A DNA stretch of 64,000 nucleotides from Streptomyces sp. BHT-5-2 (GCF_019774615.1 NZ_CP081496.1:310001-374000); one strand, 5' to 3'. Shown: positions 35,070 to 44,331, counted from the first letter of the stretch. Notes: generated by a model not told the origin, from the sequence alone. Numbers and translations: made by a program.

Positions 35070-35741
35070 GCGGCCGAAACGGCGAGACGGGATCGTGCGG
35101 AGTTGGGCGCCGGAAATCCCAACGAGATTGATCCCAGCAGTGGCTGGCCCGTCCCGCGGTGCTGCGTGCCGCCGAGTGAGGTGCGGCGGGGGCCCTCGAA
35201 GACATCGGTATTCGGAAGGGATTTCCCTGGCGCCCTGCCAGTTGGCAGCCGCCGGACATCAACCGCTCGCCCACGGTGAGCCCTGTGCGGGAGGAGCCTC
35301 CTCCTCACGGCGCTCGACAGCCACCCGCCGTTCGGCGGAGGGTGCTCTGACCGGGCTCCGCCATCGCTGCGGGTGAGGCGAGGCAACCGAAGCCCTGGTG
35401 AGACCGGGCGCGCGGTTCCGCGTCGGACAGTCCCCCACGGCGTCCGCGCCCCCCTCCGGACACCCCGCACCAGTGTGGCGTTCATCACAGGAGAGGGGGA
35501 GTCGCCGCTTCGGCCGCCAGGTGGGCGGGTACCGCATGGGAGGGCGGAACGGCGTCGCGGCCCCGGAGTTGGAGCTAAGCGGAATCTCGTGCCGCCGGTT
35601 GTCCGGGTCGGCCCGCCAGCGGGCGGGGCGCGTCCTGGACCCCAGATAAGCTCACATATCCGGGATCCAGGCGACACAAAGCCTGGTACAGAAACGGTGT
35701 GACGGGCATCCAGGGGGACCCTGACAAGCAGGGATCTGTCG
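35070..35741. other. Gap right of the giant inverted repeat
   Basis: About 670 bases with only Arg/Pro/Gly-rich open frames on both strands. I recognise no domain and support no gene here. Hypothesis: degenerate DNA of a former mobile element, given the integrase fragment that follows. Confidence 0.5.
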
Positions 35742-35929
35742 GTCACCACGAGCAGCACCCCGCGCACACCGGCCGTCGCGGCACCCGACCGGTTCGGCAC
35801 CGCCACCGAGGCCCGTGTGCAGCAGCTCGACCGCGACGCGACCCAGCACGTCGAGGACAACCGGCCCGAGAAGACAAGGACGGGGTACGGCGCGCCGACC
35901 AGAACGCGTGGCTCAGGCTGGGCCGCTGA
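35742..35929 (+). pseudogene. N-terminal remnant of a tyrosine-type integrase
   Basis: The frame from 35742 reads VTTSSTPRTPAVAAPDRFGT then ATEARVQQLDRDATQHVEDN and RPEKTRTGYGA, resembling the N-terminal SAM-like region of Streptomyces site-specific integrases (usual continuation ADWKAWxxF). At about 35890 the frame shifts and continues as DQNAWLRLGR to a TGA. No start codon other than CTG is present, and the catalytic domain is missing. Family recognition is from memory. Confidence 0.5.
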
Positions 35930-35962
35930 GCGAGGCTGGCGGGTGGGTTCATCGAGCGGCGT

Positions 35963-37435
35963 TCAGCGGCACTGGGTGCGCAAGGTGGTGAGGTAGTCCG
36001 CGGCCCGGCGTTGCGGGTCGCTGTCGGTGCTGGCCCAGGCGATCCAGGCGTCCGGCCGGATGAGGACGGCGGTGGCGTCCCGCCAGATCGGGTCTGCCGT
36101 AACGGTGTTGACGGCGGCCACCTGCTGTTCCAGGCCGTCCGCGGAGCACGGTGTGTGGGTCCCGCTGAGGTCCAGCAGCAGTGGCCGGCCGTGGTGCATC
36201 AGCGGGTGGGCGGTGGGTGCGTCGGCGGTGTCCAGGGCGAGGCCGGCCAGTCGCGTGCCGTTCAGCGGGTGCGCGCCGGGTGTGGTGTCGGCGGGGTGTG
36301 GGTCGTCGAAGCCGGCGATCCGGCGGGCCCACCGGCGGTTGGTATGCGGTTCGGCGAGCGCGGCGGACCAGACCTCGCGCAGCGCGATCTGTTCCGGGCT
36401 CGCCGCGGCGAACAGGGCAAGCTGTGCGCGGGTGTTGTCGATGACGGCGCGGGCGGCCGGCCGGCGCTCCGTGTCATAGCTGTCGAGCAGTGCGTCGGGC
36501 GCCCGGCCCTGGAGGGTGGCGGCGAGCTTCCAGCCGAGGTTGGTGGCGTCCTGGATGCCGAGGTTCATGCCCTGGCCACCGGCCGGGAAGAACATGTGTG
36601 CCGCGTCCCCGGCCAGCAGCACCCGTCCGGCTCGGTACTGCGCGGCCTGGCGGGTGGCGTTGCCGTAGCGCGACAGCCAGCGGGGGTTGCGGATGCCCAG
36701 GTCCCGTCCCAGGAGCGTGCGGGTCTGCTCGCGCACCTCCTCCAAGGTCAGCGGTACACCGGTGCCATGGTGCATGGTGGCCGTGGACAGGCCCGCCAGC
36801 CGGTGGACGCCGTCGCCGATCGGGGCCGCCAGGAACGAGCCGGCCGGTCCGGTGGCGGCGAGCGGCGCGGTGGGCGGGTCGTCGAGTTCGACGTCGGCGA
36901 GCCACCCGGTCAGGGTGGTGTCCTGGCCGGGGAAGTCGATGCCGGCGGCCTGGCGTACCGCGCTGCGGGTGCCGTCGCAGCCCACCACCCAGCGGGCTCG
37001 CACGGACCGGTGGGTGCCGCCGGCCCGGACCACCACCTCGACGGCGTCCGGCCCCTGGGTGAGCGAGACGACCTCCTCCCCGCGCAGCACCCGGGCGCCC
37101 ACGGCAACTGCGTGCTCCTCCAGGAGCTGTTCGGTGACGGACTGCCCGAGCGCCAGCATGAACGGGTGCACCGCTCCGACCGTGGAGAAGTCCAGCCTGG
37201 TGGTCGCCGCCCCGAAGTGGCCGGTCGGCACCGGGGTGCCCTGTTCGATGAACCGCTCCGCGAGTCCGCGGGTGGCGAAGGTGTCCAGCGTGCCGGCCTG
37301 CATGCCGACCGCGCGCGACCGTCCGTCCGGTGCCGCCCGGCGTTCCACGACGGTCACCTCCACCCCATGCAGGCGCAACTCCGCAGCGAGCCAGAGCCCC
37401 ACCGGGCTGGCCCCCGCGATGAGTACGTCGAGCAT
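35963..37435 (-). CDS. FAD-dependent aromatic hydroxylase-type monooxygenase
   Basis: 490 residues, normal length for group A flavoprotein monooxygenases. FAD motifs: GxGxxG-type MLDVLIAGASPVGLWLAAEL, DG motif WVVGCDGTRSAVRQAAGI, and GD motif RVLLAGDAAHMFFPAGGQGM. The thioredoxin-like C-terminal domain ends with RPDAWIAWA. These NAD(P)H-using enzymes hydroxylate aromatic compounds or polyketides. Good ribosome site (AGAGGAAG). Same strand as the SnoaL-like gene and probably under the MarR regulator divergent to both. Confidence 0.9.
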   Translation of the reverse strand: MLDVLIAGASPVGLWLAAELRLHGVEVTVVERRAAPDGRSRAVGMQAGTLDTFATRGLAERFIEQGTPVPTGHFGAATTRLDFSTVGAVHPFMLALGQSVTEQLLEEHAVAVGARVLRGEEVVSLTQGPDAVEVVVRAGGTHRSVRARWVVGCDGTRSAVRQAAGIDFPGQDTTLTGWLADVELDDPPTAPLAATGPAGSFLAAPIGDGVHRLAGLSTATMHHGTGVPLTLEEVREQTRTLLGRDLGIRNPRWLSRYGNATRQAAQYRAGRVLLAGDAAHMFFPAGGQGMNLGIQDATNLGWKLAATLQGRAPDALLDSYDTERRPAARAVIDNTRAQLALFAAASPEQIALREVWSAALAEPHTNRRWARRIAGFDDPHPADTTPGAHPLNGTRLAGLALDTADAPTAHPLMHHGRPLLLDLSGTHTPCSADGLEQQVAAVNTVTADPIWRDATAVLIRPDAWIAWASTDSDPQRRAADYLTTLRTQCR

Positions 37436-37561
37436 GACAACCGCTTCCTCTCACCTTGGGACGATGCGCCATGACGGCGGCGCGTCGATGCGCCAGCCCA
37501 GGGGCGGCCTCGTGGCGTCAGGTGGGCAATGCGGCTCGGCTGGTCAGGCGGGCAATGTGAC

Positions 37562-37966
37562 TCAGCGGGCGCTGCCGAGATTCCGGTCGGCGTCGGCGCC
37601 TTCGAGCATGAGAGTGGTCTCCTCGATACGGCGGAAGCGGCCGTCGGGGGCGAACTCGCCGAAGAGGTAGACCTCCATGCGGACGGTGGAGCCGTCGGTC
37701 TTGATGACCTCCATCGTGTGACGGTCGGCGTAGCGATCGCCGGACGAGAGCTCGTCGTGCACCTCGACCGAGCCGCCGGCGACCACCGTGCGCAGGTGGG
37801 CGATGTGAGCGAGGAACTCGGTGCGGTCCGCCCAGCTTCCGTCGGTGCGCTGGCGGTAGTCGGGGGCGAAGTGCCGGTCGGCGGCCTCGTCGAGGTCGAG
37901 GCCCGGGGTGAGGAGCAGGTCAGTGAGGGCTGTGCGGGCGTCGGTGTGGGTGCTGGCAGTGGTCAT
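37562..37966 (-). CDS. SnoaL-like / NTF2-fold small protein
   Basis: 134 residues from ATG 37966 with AAGGAG seven bases upstream. Typical NTF2-fold pattern: ADRHFAPDYRQRTDGSWADR, HDELSSGDRYADRHTMEVIK, VYLFGEFAPDGRFRRIEETT. Such proteins are polyketide cyclases or ligand-binding/isomerase-type enzymes. Its promoter region carries two palindromes shared with the divergent MarR gene, and the flavin monooxygenase lies 126 bases downstream. Confidence 0.82.
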   Translation of the reverse strand: MTTASTHTDARTALTDLLLTPGLDLDEAADRHFAPDYRQRTDGSWADRTEFLAHIAHLRTVVAGGSVEVHDELSSGDRYADRHTMEVIKTDGSTVRMEVYLFGEFAPDGRFRRIEETTLMLEGADADRNLGSAR

Positions 37967-38002
37967 GACGGTCTCCTTGGAGTTCACGTTTCGACAGAAA
38001 GT

Positions 38003-38019
38003 GCGTGCGTCGAGCACGC
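38003..38019. promoter_or_regulatory. Operator-like palindrome 1 (MarR/SnoaL region)
   Basis: GCGTGCGTCGAGCACGC: seven-base arms with one mismatch. Belongs to a pair with 38041-38057. Confidence 0.6.
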
Positions 38020-38040
38020 ATGCACGCCGTACTGCAGATT

Positions 38041-38057
38041 GCGTGCGTCGCGCACGC
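38041..38057. promoter_or_regulatory. Operator-like palindrome 2 (MarR/SnoaL region)
   Basis: GCGTGCGTCGCGCACGC: perfect seven-base arms around TCG, 13 bases before the marR ATG. Probably the autoregulatory site of the MarR protein. Confidence 0.65.
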
Positions 38058-38069
38058 TAACCTTGGGTC

Positions 38070-38519
38070 ATGCCTAACGACGTGGGACACGAGATCGCCG
38101 ACGCTCTTGGAGCCCTGCTCAGGCGAAGCACCCGAGCACGGCTGTACGCGCGCCTGACGGACGGTCTGGGCGAGGCGGTGGACGAGATCACCTACCCCGT
38201 CCTCAGCGGGCTCGCCCGGACCGGCCCGTGCAGCGCTGCTGACCTCGCGGGCGAGATCAGCCTTGACCGCTCCGGCGTCACCCGCCGCGCCACCCGCCTG
38301 GAGGAAGCCGGCCTGCTGCGCCGCGAACCCGACCCCGACGACCGCCGCGCCACCCTGCTCGCCCTGACCGAAACCGGACAGCGGGCGGTGGAGGCCACCC
38401 GGCAGCGCCTCGCCACCCTGATCGAGGCGTCCCTCGCCTCCTGGCCACCCAAGGAGGCGCAGAGCTTCGCCCGCCAACTCCACCGCTTTGTCGCCACCGG
38501 CCCGTTCGCGGAAACATGA
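38070..38519 (+). CDS. MarR-family transcriptional regulator
   Basis: 149 residues with a complete winged-helix domain: TYPVLSGLARTGPCSAADLA, SLDRSGVTRRATRLEEAGLL, REPDPDDRRATLLALTETG. MarR proteins repress divergent genes and respond to small phenolic or antibiotic-like ligands. It is divergent from the SnoaL-like and monooxygenase genes, with two palindromes between. Confidence 0.92.
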   Translation: MPNDVGHEIADALGALLRRSTRARLYARLTDGLGEAVDEITYPVLSGLARTGPCSAADLAGEISLDRSGVTRRATRLEEAGLLRREPDPDDRRATLLALTETGQRAVEATRQRLATLIEASLASWPPKEAQSFARQLHRFVATGPFAET

Positions 38520-39644
38520 CGCCAGCACGCCAGGCGCGAGCGCACGACGCTAGGGGGTCAAGTAAGAACCAAGCAGAGAGCACAGCTTGGCGTCACATGA
38601 CGTGACGCTCTGACTGAACTGGCTGTTTCGCTTGGCCCGCCTGCCACTCCCGTCTGTCGTCAAAGGATGGCATCTGCAAGTGATCAACGCACCACCTTCG
38701 GAGTGGCTACGAGAGGTCGTACAGGTCCTCAACAGTGATCATGGACCCGGAAAACCGCACGTCACACCCTTTCCCATCTGCATCGCGCCCCGCCGGGGGC
38801 GCCAGAGCAGACCCTCCTTCGGGAGGGTCTTTTTGCTGGTCGGGGCCGTTTGGTGGTCGACATCGGCGCGGGCGGGAGTTGTTCAGGCCGCTCTATGTGT
38901 TGCTGCGGGTCGGCGGAGAGCGGGGGCGCAGTGCGTCGTAAGGCGCGAGGAGAGAGGGCGGGCGGGGGGCTGCCGTCCACCCATGGGGTGCCCTGTGACG
39001 ACGGGGCGGCAGTTGCGTCTCGGCCTTCCGGCTTCATCGGCTCGTGGGCGCCCTTGTCAGCGATCACCTTCGGCCTTTCCCGAGCGTGTGGCACTCGGTG
39101 CCGGAGGTCCATGGGGCCGCCCGGCCGGCCGCCACGAGCACCGTCGGGCATGAACGCCGTTGGGGGCGCGCCGAAGACATGCGCTACGCGCTGTCGGCCC
39201 TGCGGGGACCACTTACCGAGATCGCCAGTGGACTCGGTGAACCCTTCGGAGCCGACTCGCTGTCCGTGTCCGGCACTGCTGGGCAACAGCCGATGTCGTG
39301 TTGGTGCGTTGGCGCGTTCACCGTCGTGTCGGCGATGCGCCCGTGGTCGTGCCGTCATCCGTCGCGCGGTGGGGCGCTGGCCGGGTGCGGGGTGAGCAGT
39401 GCGAGGTCCGGGGGGGCGGGGAGGTGACGTCGGCCGGGGCGTCGCGGGGCGGCCACGGAAACGCTGTCCTGCGAGGCGTGTGATGCATCCGGGGGCGTGG
39501 CAACGAACGGCCTGGTCGGATCCTGTATGTCTCATTCAAGCCAGATGTCGGTACACGGGCGAGATATCGACATAAGGTCTGCGCTGCGTGTGGAGTGCGC
39601 ATACCTTGTCCCGTTTTCTTCTCTTGCCTTCAGGGAGTGATCCT
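38520..39644. other. 1.1-kb region with no supported gene
   Basis: Several open frames exist on both strands but none has recognisable domains or consistent codon use. A canonical intrinsic terminator lies at 38810-38834. The stretch 38550-38809 could encode a leader peptide or small RNA ended by that terminator; I cannot show it. Confidence 0.5.
38810..38834 (+). terminator. Intrinsic terminator with UUCG tetraloop
   Basis: GACCCTCC (38810-38817), loop TTCG, GGAGGGTC (38822-38829), then TTTTT. A textbook rho-independent terminator on the plus strand, 290 bases beyond the marR stop with no gene between. Confidence 0.85.
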
Positions 39645-40148
39645 GTGATACGTAGCCGAGCCTGCCGACGTGCCTCTTTGTCTGCCGCGGCAGTTGTGAC
39701 GGCGGCGCTGCTCGCCCTTACGGGCTGCCAGCCCGGTTCAGGTGACGGGGGCAAGGCGCGTCCGTCGCCCTCCGTTTCGGCTTCGGTTTCGGCGTCGGCG
39801 TCGGTATCGGGGGTGCCGTCTCCCTCTTCCGGTGCGTCGAGTGGCTCTCCTTCGTCGCCTGCGGCGAGCGCGTCCCCGACGTCCGCGCCTGTGGTGAAGC
39901 CTTCTGAGGTGAGGGTGGGGGCTGGCTCCTCGTCCGGTTCGAAGTCCGGGGCGGGGGCGTCCGGTGGGGCTTCGTCCGGTGGGGCTTCCGGGGGGCGCGA
40001 TACAGCCGGCGTCATTCTTGCGCCCTCGGGGAACCACTACCAGCGCGGTCAGTTCTGCAAGAAGTCCCATCTTGGCCTGACCACGCGTGACGCACACGGC
40101 AATCAGCTCCACTGCGCCATGCAAAGCGGCCGTCCCCACTGGCAGTAG
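39645..40148 (+). CDS. Ser/Ala-rich lipoprotein
   Basis: 167 residues from GTG 39645 (AGGGAG upstream). Signal peptide (SLSAAAVVTAALLALTGCQP) with lipobox LTGC. A long Ser/Ala/Pro/Gly-rich linker of about 80 residues leads to a small C-terminal domain with two cysteines (YQRGQFCKKSHLGLTTRDAH, LHCAMQSGRPHW), a motif I recall from other Streptomyces exported proteins. Likely exposed on the membrane outer face. Function unknown. Confidence 0.78.
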   Translation: MIRSRACRRASLSAAAVVTAALLALTGCQPGSGDGGKARPSPSVSASVSASASVSGVPSPSSGASSGSPSSPAASASPTSAPVVKPSEVRVGAGSSSGSKSGAGASGGASSGGASGGRDTAGVILAPSGNHYQRGQFCKKSHLGLTTRDAHGNQLHCAMQSGRPHWQ

Positions 40149-40302
40149 GCCGTCCGGCGGTGGGTCGCGAGCAGCCGCCTCGGGAGGGGGCCGTTGCTGG
40201 TCGGGGCCGCGGTTGGTTGGGGTGGGGGGCTTCGGGGGTGGGGGGCTGGCTAGGGTGATCAGGAGGCGCGGTGGAGGTCGTCCAGTCAGCAGGAGGTGAC
40301 AG

Positions 40303-42144
40303 GTGGGGCCGTCTGGTTCCCCCGTGATACGTGTGCCGGTCGGGGAGGGTGCCGATCGCTGGGTCAGTCGGGCGGTGCAGCGTCGGGTGCTGCTCGTGGT
40401 GCACAACGTGACCTCTGCGGGGCGGCTGCTGGATGTGCTGCCACTGTTCCATGACGACTTCCGGGTACAACTGCTGGTGACTGCCACGGAGTCGTCGGCG
40501 TTCCAGGGTGGGCTGCGGGAGCTGTTCGAGGAGTTGGGGCTGCCCGTGGTGCCGTGGGAGCAGGCGCTGCGGACACCGGTGGACCTTGCGGTTTCTGCCA
40601 GCTTTGGTGGGGAACTGCACCTGATTGACGGCAAGTTGACTGTCTTGTCGCATGGGGTTGGCTACACTAAGAGACTGGCCACGCCGGGAGCCGGGAGCCG
40701 GGAGCCGGGAGCCGGGAGCCGGGAGCCGGGAGCCGGGAGCCGGGAGCCGGGAGCCGGGAGCCGGGAGCCGGGAGCCGACGTTCGGGTTGTCGCGGGAGTG
40801 GTTGCTGGCCGAGGGCGAGCCGTTCGTGGACGGGCTGGTGCTGTCCCACCCGGAGCAGTTGGCGCGGTTGCGTCGTGCCTGCCCGGAGGCCGAGAAGGCC
40901 GCGGTACTCGCCGGCGACCCGTGTTTCGACCGCATGCTGGCCGGTCGACCGTATCGGGAGCGGTTCCGGCGTGCCCTGGGGGTGCGCCGGGGGCAGCGGC
41001 TCGTCGTCCTGAACTCGACCTGGAATCCGGAAGGGTTGTTCGGCAACGGCGGTGACCAGGACCTGCTGCCGAGTCTGCTGCCCCGGCTCGCCGCCGAACT
41101 GCCGGCCGACGACTACCGGCTGGCGGCCGTTCTGCACCCGAACATCTGGTACGGGCACGGCCCGGGCCAGATCCGGGTGTGGCTGGACCGGGCCCGCCGC
41201 GGCGGACTGACCCTGATCGACCCGGTGCACGCGTGGCGGCAGGCACTTCTGGCGGCGGATGCCGTGGTGGGTGACTTCGGGGCGGTCTCCTATATGCCGC
41301 GGCGCTGGGCATACCCGTGCTGCTGGCGGCCGCCGGGGAGGAGAAGCTGGATCCGGAGGCGCCGCTGGCGGCGTTCGTCCGGCAGGCTCCGCGGCTCGAT
41401 CCGTACGGCCCGCTGCCCGGTCAGCTGGCGGAACTACTGGCGCGGCACCGGCCGTTCGCCAGGCCCGCGGAGTTCACCAGCTCGGCCCCGGGCGCCTCCG
41501 CGGCACTGTTGCGGCAGCACTTCTACACGCTGATGGATCTCGCCGAGCCTGTTGCTCCCGCGCGGCTGGAGCCGTTGCCGCTGCCGCCGTACGAGCCGCC
41601 GCGGCGGACCGGTCCGCTGGATGTCCGCGCGCGGGTCCGCGGTGCGGAGGTCGTGATCGAGCGCGCCCAGGGGCATCCGTACGGAGCCGGGGGTGAGACG
41701 CATCGTGCGGTGCACGAGGACACCGTGGATCCCGCGGACCTGGCGACGGCCGATGTGATCCTGCGTGACGGGCCGCCGGACGACCCCCGATTCGGCAGCC
41801 CGGAGGAGTGGGCCGCGGAGGTGCTCGACCGGTATCCGCACTGTTCGCTCGCCGCCTATGTGAGCGGCCCGGACCGCTGCACGGTACGCACCCGGGACCT
41901 CGGTGTGCTCCGGCTGTCGGCGGGGTCGGGGGCGGATGCCGACCCCGCGGTGTACGCGTCGGCGTTGCATGCGTGGTTGGTGTGGGGCACCGCCGTGCCG
42001 TCCCGGGACGCCGTACCGCCCCGGGGCGGTACGGCGGTGCCCACGGCGCTTCGGGTGCGGGTGGCCGGTGGGGTGCATGCGGTGGAGGTGGCGCGCCCCG
42101 GTTGCGTGGCGCGTCCCGGTAGCGGCGATTCACCTGTTCCCTAG
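40303..42144 (+). pseudogene. CDP-glycerol glycerophosphotransferase-like gene broken by a 7-bp repeat and a frameshift
   Basis: GTG 40303 has AGGAGGT five bases upstream. The N-terminal part (QRRVLLVVHNVTSAGRLLDV ... LTVLSHGVGYTKRLA) is in one frame until 13 copies of GCCGGGA. After the repeat the domain continues in another frame (FGLSREWLLAEGEPFVDGLV, VLSHPEQLARLRRACPEAEK, LIDPVHAWRQALLAADAVVG). Near 41293 it returns to the first frame (YAAALGIPVLLAAAGEEKLD) and runs to TAG 42142-42144. The central part resembles GT-B polymerases of teichoic-acid type. With 12 or 15 repeat copies the first break would be in frame; the second needs one inserted base. Confidence 0.72.
40683..40777 (+). repeat. 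Heptanucleotide microsatellite (GCCGGGA)13
   Basis: Thirteen perfect GCCGGGA units (40683-40773) plus GCCG. The unit length is not a multiple of three, so gain or loss of a copy changes the reading frame of the surrounding gene. The array is open in the two frames used by the gene and encodes repeats of GAGSREP. Confidence 0.97.
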
Positions 42145-42188
42145 GTTTCCCGGGTTTCCCGGGTTTCCCGGGTTTCCCGGGTTTCGGG
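42144..42188. repeat. 9-bp tandem repeat (GGTTTCCCG)
   Basis: Four perfect GGTTTCCCG units (42144-42179) and one degenerate unit (to 42188). It fills the gap between two convergent genes and overlaps the last base of a stop codon. Confidence 0.95.
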
Positions 42189-42192
42189 GGTG

Positions 42193-44331
42193 TTACTGGT
42201 GTTGGTCTTGGGGTGGGAGCTCGTAGCGTTGGCGGAGGTGGGTCAGGTACTCCAGGTGGGGAGTTGCTTCCTCGGGGCCGAGGAGGCGTTCGGCCTCGGT
42301 GATCGCGGCCAGCGCGGCGTCGGTTTCGCCCGCTTCGTGCAGCGTTTCGGCGAGGTCGGTGAGGACCCGGCCCTGGTTGTACGCCTCGCCCTGTGCCGCG
42401 AAGAAGTCCCGGGCGTGCTCCAGGTTGGTGCGGGACTCCGCAAGCCGGCCCATGCCGCGCAGGGCCCGGCCCTGGTGGCGCTCGGCCAGGGCGAGGGCGC
42501 GCCGGAGGTCGTCCGCGCCGTCCTGTCCTGGTGGGATCCGCCGGTACAACTGCTCGGCCTCGACGAACCGTTCGTACGCCTCGTCGTATCGCCACCGCTG
42601 GAGCTCCAGCAGGCCCAGGAGTTCCACGGATGACGCCTCGCCCAGGAGGTGGCCCGCCGTGCGCTCGGCGGTGACGGCGAGGTGGGCCTGGCGCTCGGCC
42701 TCTTCTTCCTGCCTCAGTTCGCCGAGGCAGTGGGCGAGTTGGAAGTGGAGGGCGGCTGCCGTACGGGAGTCGGTGCGGTGTTCGGCGGCGCAGCGGGCCG
42801 CGAGCCGGAGCGCGGGCAGCACCTCGTCCCAGTAGCCGGCCTTCAGTTGGAGGGGCCACAGGGTGCGGGCCAGGCGCAGTGCCCGGTCGATGTGGCCGTA
42901 TTCCTGGGCCAACGCGACCGCCCGGATCACGTTGGCTGCCTCGGCACGCAGGGCCGCCATGCCCGCGGCCTCGTCGCCGAACGGTGTCCCGTCGGCCGGG
43001 GCCGGCTCGACCCGCCAACTCCGTGGCAGTGCCGCATGGGCGGCATGCCCCGCGCGGTTCAGGACGTGGTCGAGCGCGCGGGCCACCGCCGCGGCGGACT
43101 CCGCTATTCCGTGCTCCGGCCCCGCGGCGTCGGCCAGGAAGCGTTGCACCTCGGGGCGGAAGCGGTGGCGGTCGTCGTGCAGCGGCTCCAGCAGTCGTGC
43201 CTCCACCGCTTCGGCCAGCATCCGGGCGGCGTCCTCCGGGGCGACGTCCGCGGTGGCGCCGGCCAGGCCCGCGTCGAGTGCGGGCCAACCGCCCAACGCG
43301 GCCAGTCGGCACAGCCGGGCCGTCGCAGGGTCCAGCCGACGGCAGGCGGTTCGGGCCGTACCGTGCACCGGTGAGGGCACTATCGGCCCGTCCGCCGGCT
43401 CCAGTGCGGACGCTTCCGTCGTCAGCAGCCGGTATGCCGCCGCCTTCAGGGCGAAGGCGTTGCCCGCGCAGTGGTCCAGCAACGTCGGCAGCTCCGCCTT
43501 GACCCGCGAGATCCTCTCCGGGCCGGCGATCTTCCGCAGCATCTTGACCGCGTCCCGGTCCTTGAGCGGGGGCACGGCGATGCGCTCCGCCTCCAGCGCG
43601 AAGACCGGGCCGGGTGCGATCACCAGGAGGAGGACCTCCGGGGTGGCGGGAACAAGATTGCGGACCTGTGCGACGGAGGTGGCGTGGTCGATCACGATCA
43701 GCGCCCGGAGACCGGCCGTCAGGCGCCGGTAGCGCTCTTCGCGCCCGGCCTCCGTGGGCGGGATCTTCTCCCGTGGGACTCCCATCGCGAGCAGCAGGTG
43801 CAGCAGAACGGCCGACGGGCCCGGGGCGTTCGCCGCGGTCGCGTTGCGGAGGTCGACGTAGAACTGTCCGTCGGGGTACCGGGCGATCTGGTTGGCGCCC
43901 CAGTGCAGGCCGACGGCGGTGCTGCCGATGCCCGGCGGGCCGTGGAGGAGGGCGACCCGCGGGCGCCCCTCCGCCGGTCGCGTCGCCTCGCGCGTGAGCT
44001 GCTTCAGCACCCGCTCGCGGTCGGTGAACTCCCGGGTGGCGGGCGGCAGTCCGACACCGGGGCGCAGGAACCCCTCTGGTTCCGGCATGCTGCGCAGGAG
44101 TTGGGCCCAGGCGCCGTTGCGCTGCCGGTCCCCGGTCATGCGCGCGTACAGCTCGCGGGCCAGCGCCTCCCGGCCCTCCGAACTAGCGGGCAGCGGTGTC
44201 TCACGCCCCAGGGTCCGTCTCACCAACGCGCCCGTCGACAGCAGCGCCTGCTTGCCCATTTCGCCGGCGGCGCCGTTCCCCAGCGCACTGAGGAATGTGG
44301 TGAGCGCTCCCACGGTCACGATCTCGAACAC
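42193..44331 (-). CDS. STAND-type NTPase with TPR-like repeats and altered P-loop
   Basis: 712 residues from GTG 44331 with AGGGGG upstream. The N-terminus (FEIVTVGALTTFLSALGNGA) resembles effector-less actinobacterial STAND proteins. An NB-ARC-like domain follows: P-loop LLHGPPGIGSTAVGLHWG (about residues 127-144), in which the invariant Lys of GxxxxGKT is Ser, and Walker B ALIVIDHATSVAQVR. The C-terminal half has TPR-like helices (RWRYDEAYERFVEAEQLYRR, AEAERLLGPEEATPH-like repeats). The family does regulatory or defence signalling; loss of Lys suggests weak or no ATP hydrolysis. Convergent with the repeat-broken gene. Confidence 0.82.
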   Translation of the reverse strand: MFEIVTVGALTTFLSALGNGAAGEMGKQALLSTGALVRRTLGRETPLPASSEGREALARELYARMTGDRQRNGAWAQLLRSMPEPEGFLRPGVGLPPATREFTDRERVLKQLTREATRPAEGRPRVALLHGPPGIGSTAVGLHWGANQIARYPDGQFYVDLRNATAANAPGPSAVLLHLLLAMGVPREKIPPTEAGREERYRRLTAGLRALIVIDHATSVAQVRNLVPATPEVLLLVIAPGPVFALEAERIAVPPLKDRDAVKMLRKIAGPERISRVKAELPTLLDHCAGNAFALKAAAYRLLTTEASALEPADGPIVPSPVHGTARTACRRLDPATARLCRLAALGGWPALDAGLAGATADVAPEDAARMLAEAVEARLLEPLHDDRHRFRPEVQRFLADAAGPEHGIAESAAAVARALDHVLNRAGHAAHAALPRSWRVEPAPADGTPFGDEAAGMAALRAEAANVIRAVALAQEYGHIDRALRLARTLWPLQLKAGYWDEVLPALRLAARCAAEHRTDSRTAAALHFQLAHCLGELRQEEEAERQAHLAVTAERTAGHLLGEASSVELLGLLELQRWRYDEAYERFVEAEQLYRRIPPGQDGADDLRRALALAERHQGRALRGMGRLAESRTNLEHARDFFAAQGEAYNQGRVLTDLAETLHEAGETDAALAAITEAERLLGPEEATPHLEYLTHLRQRYELPPQDQHQ

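Noticed and set aside
35373-35702. 109-residue plus-strand open frame right of the palindrome
   Set aside because: Pro/Arg/Gly-rich, no ribosome site and no recognisable domain.
38850-39395. Protein gene downstream of the orphan terminator
   Set aside because: Open on both strands with no domain, no ribosome site and no preferred frame.
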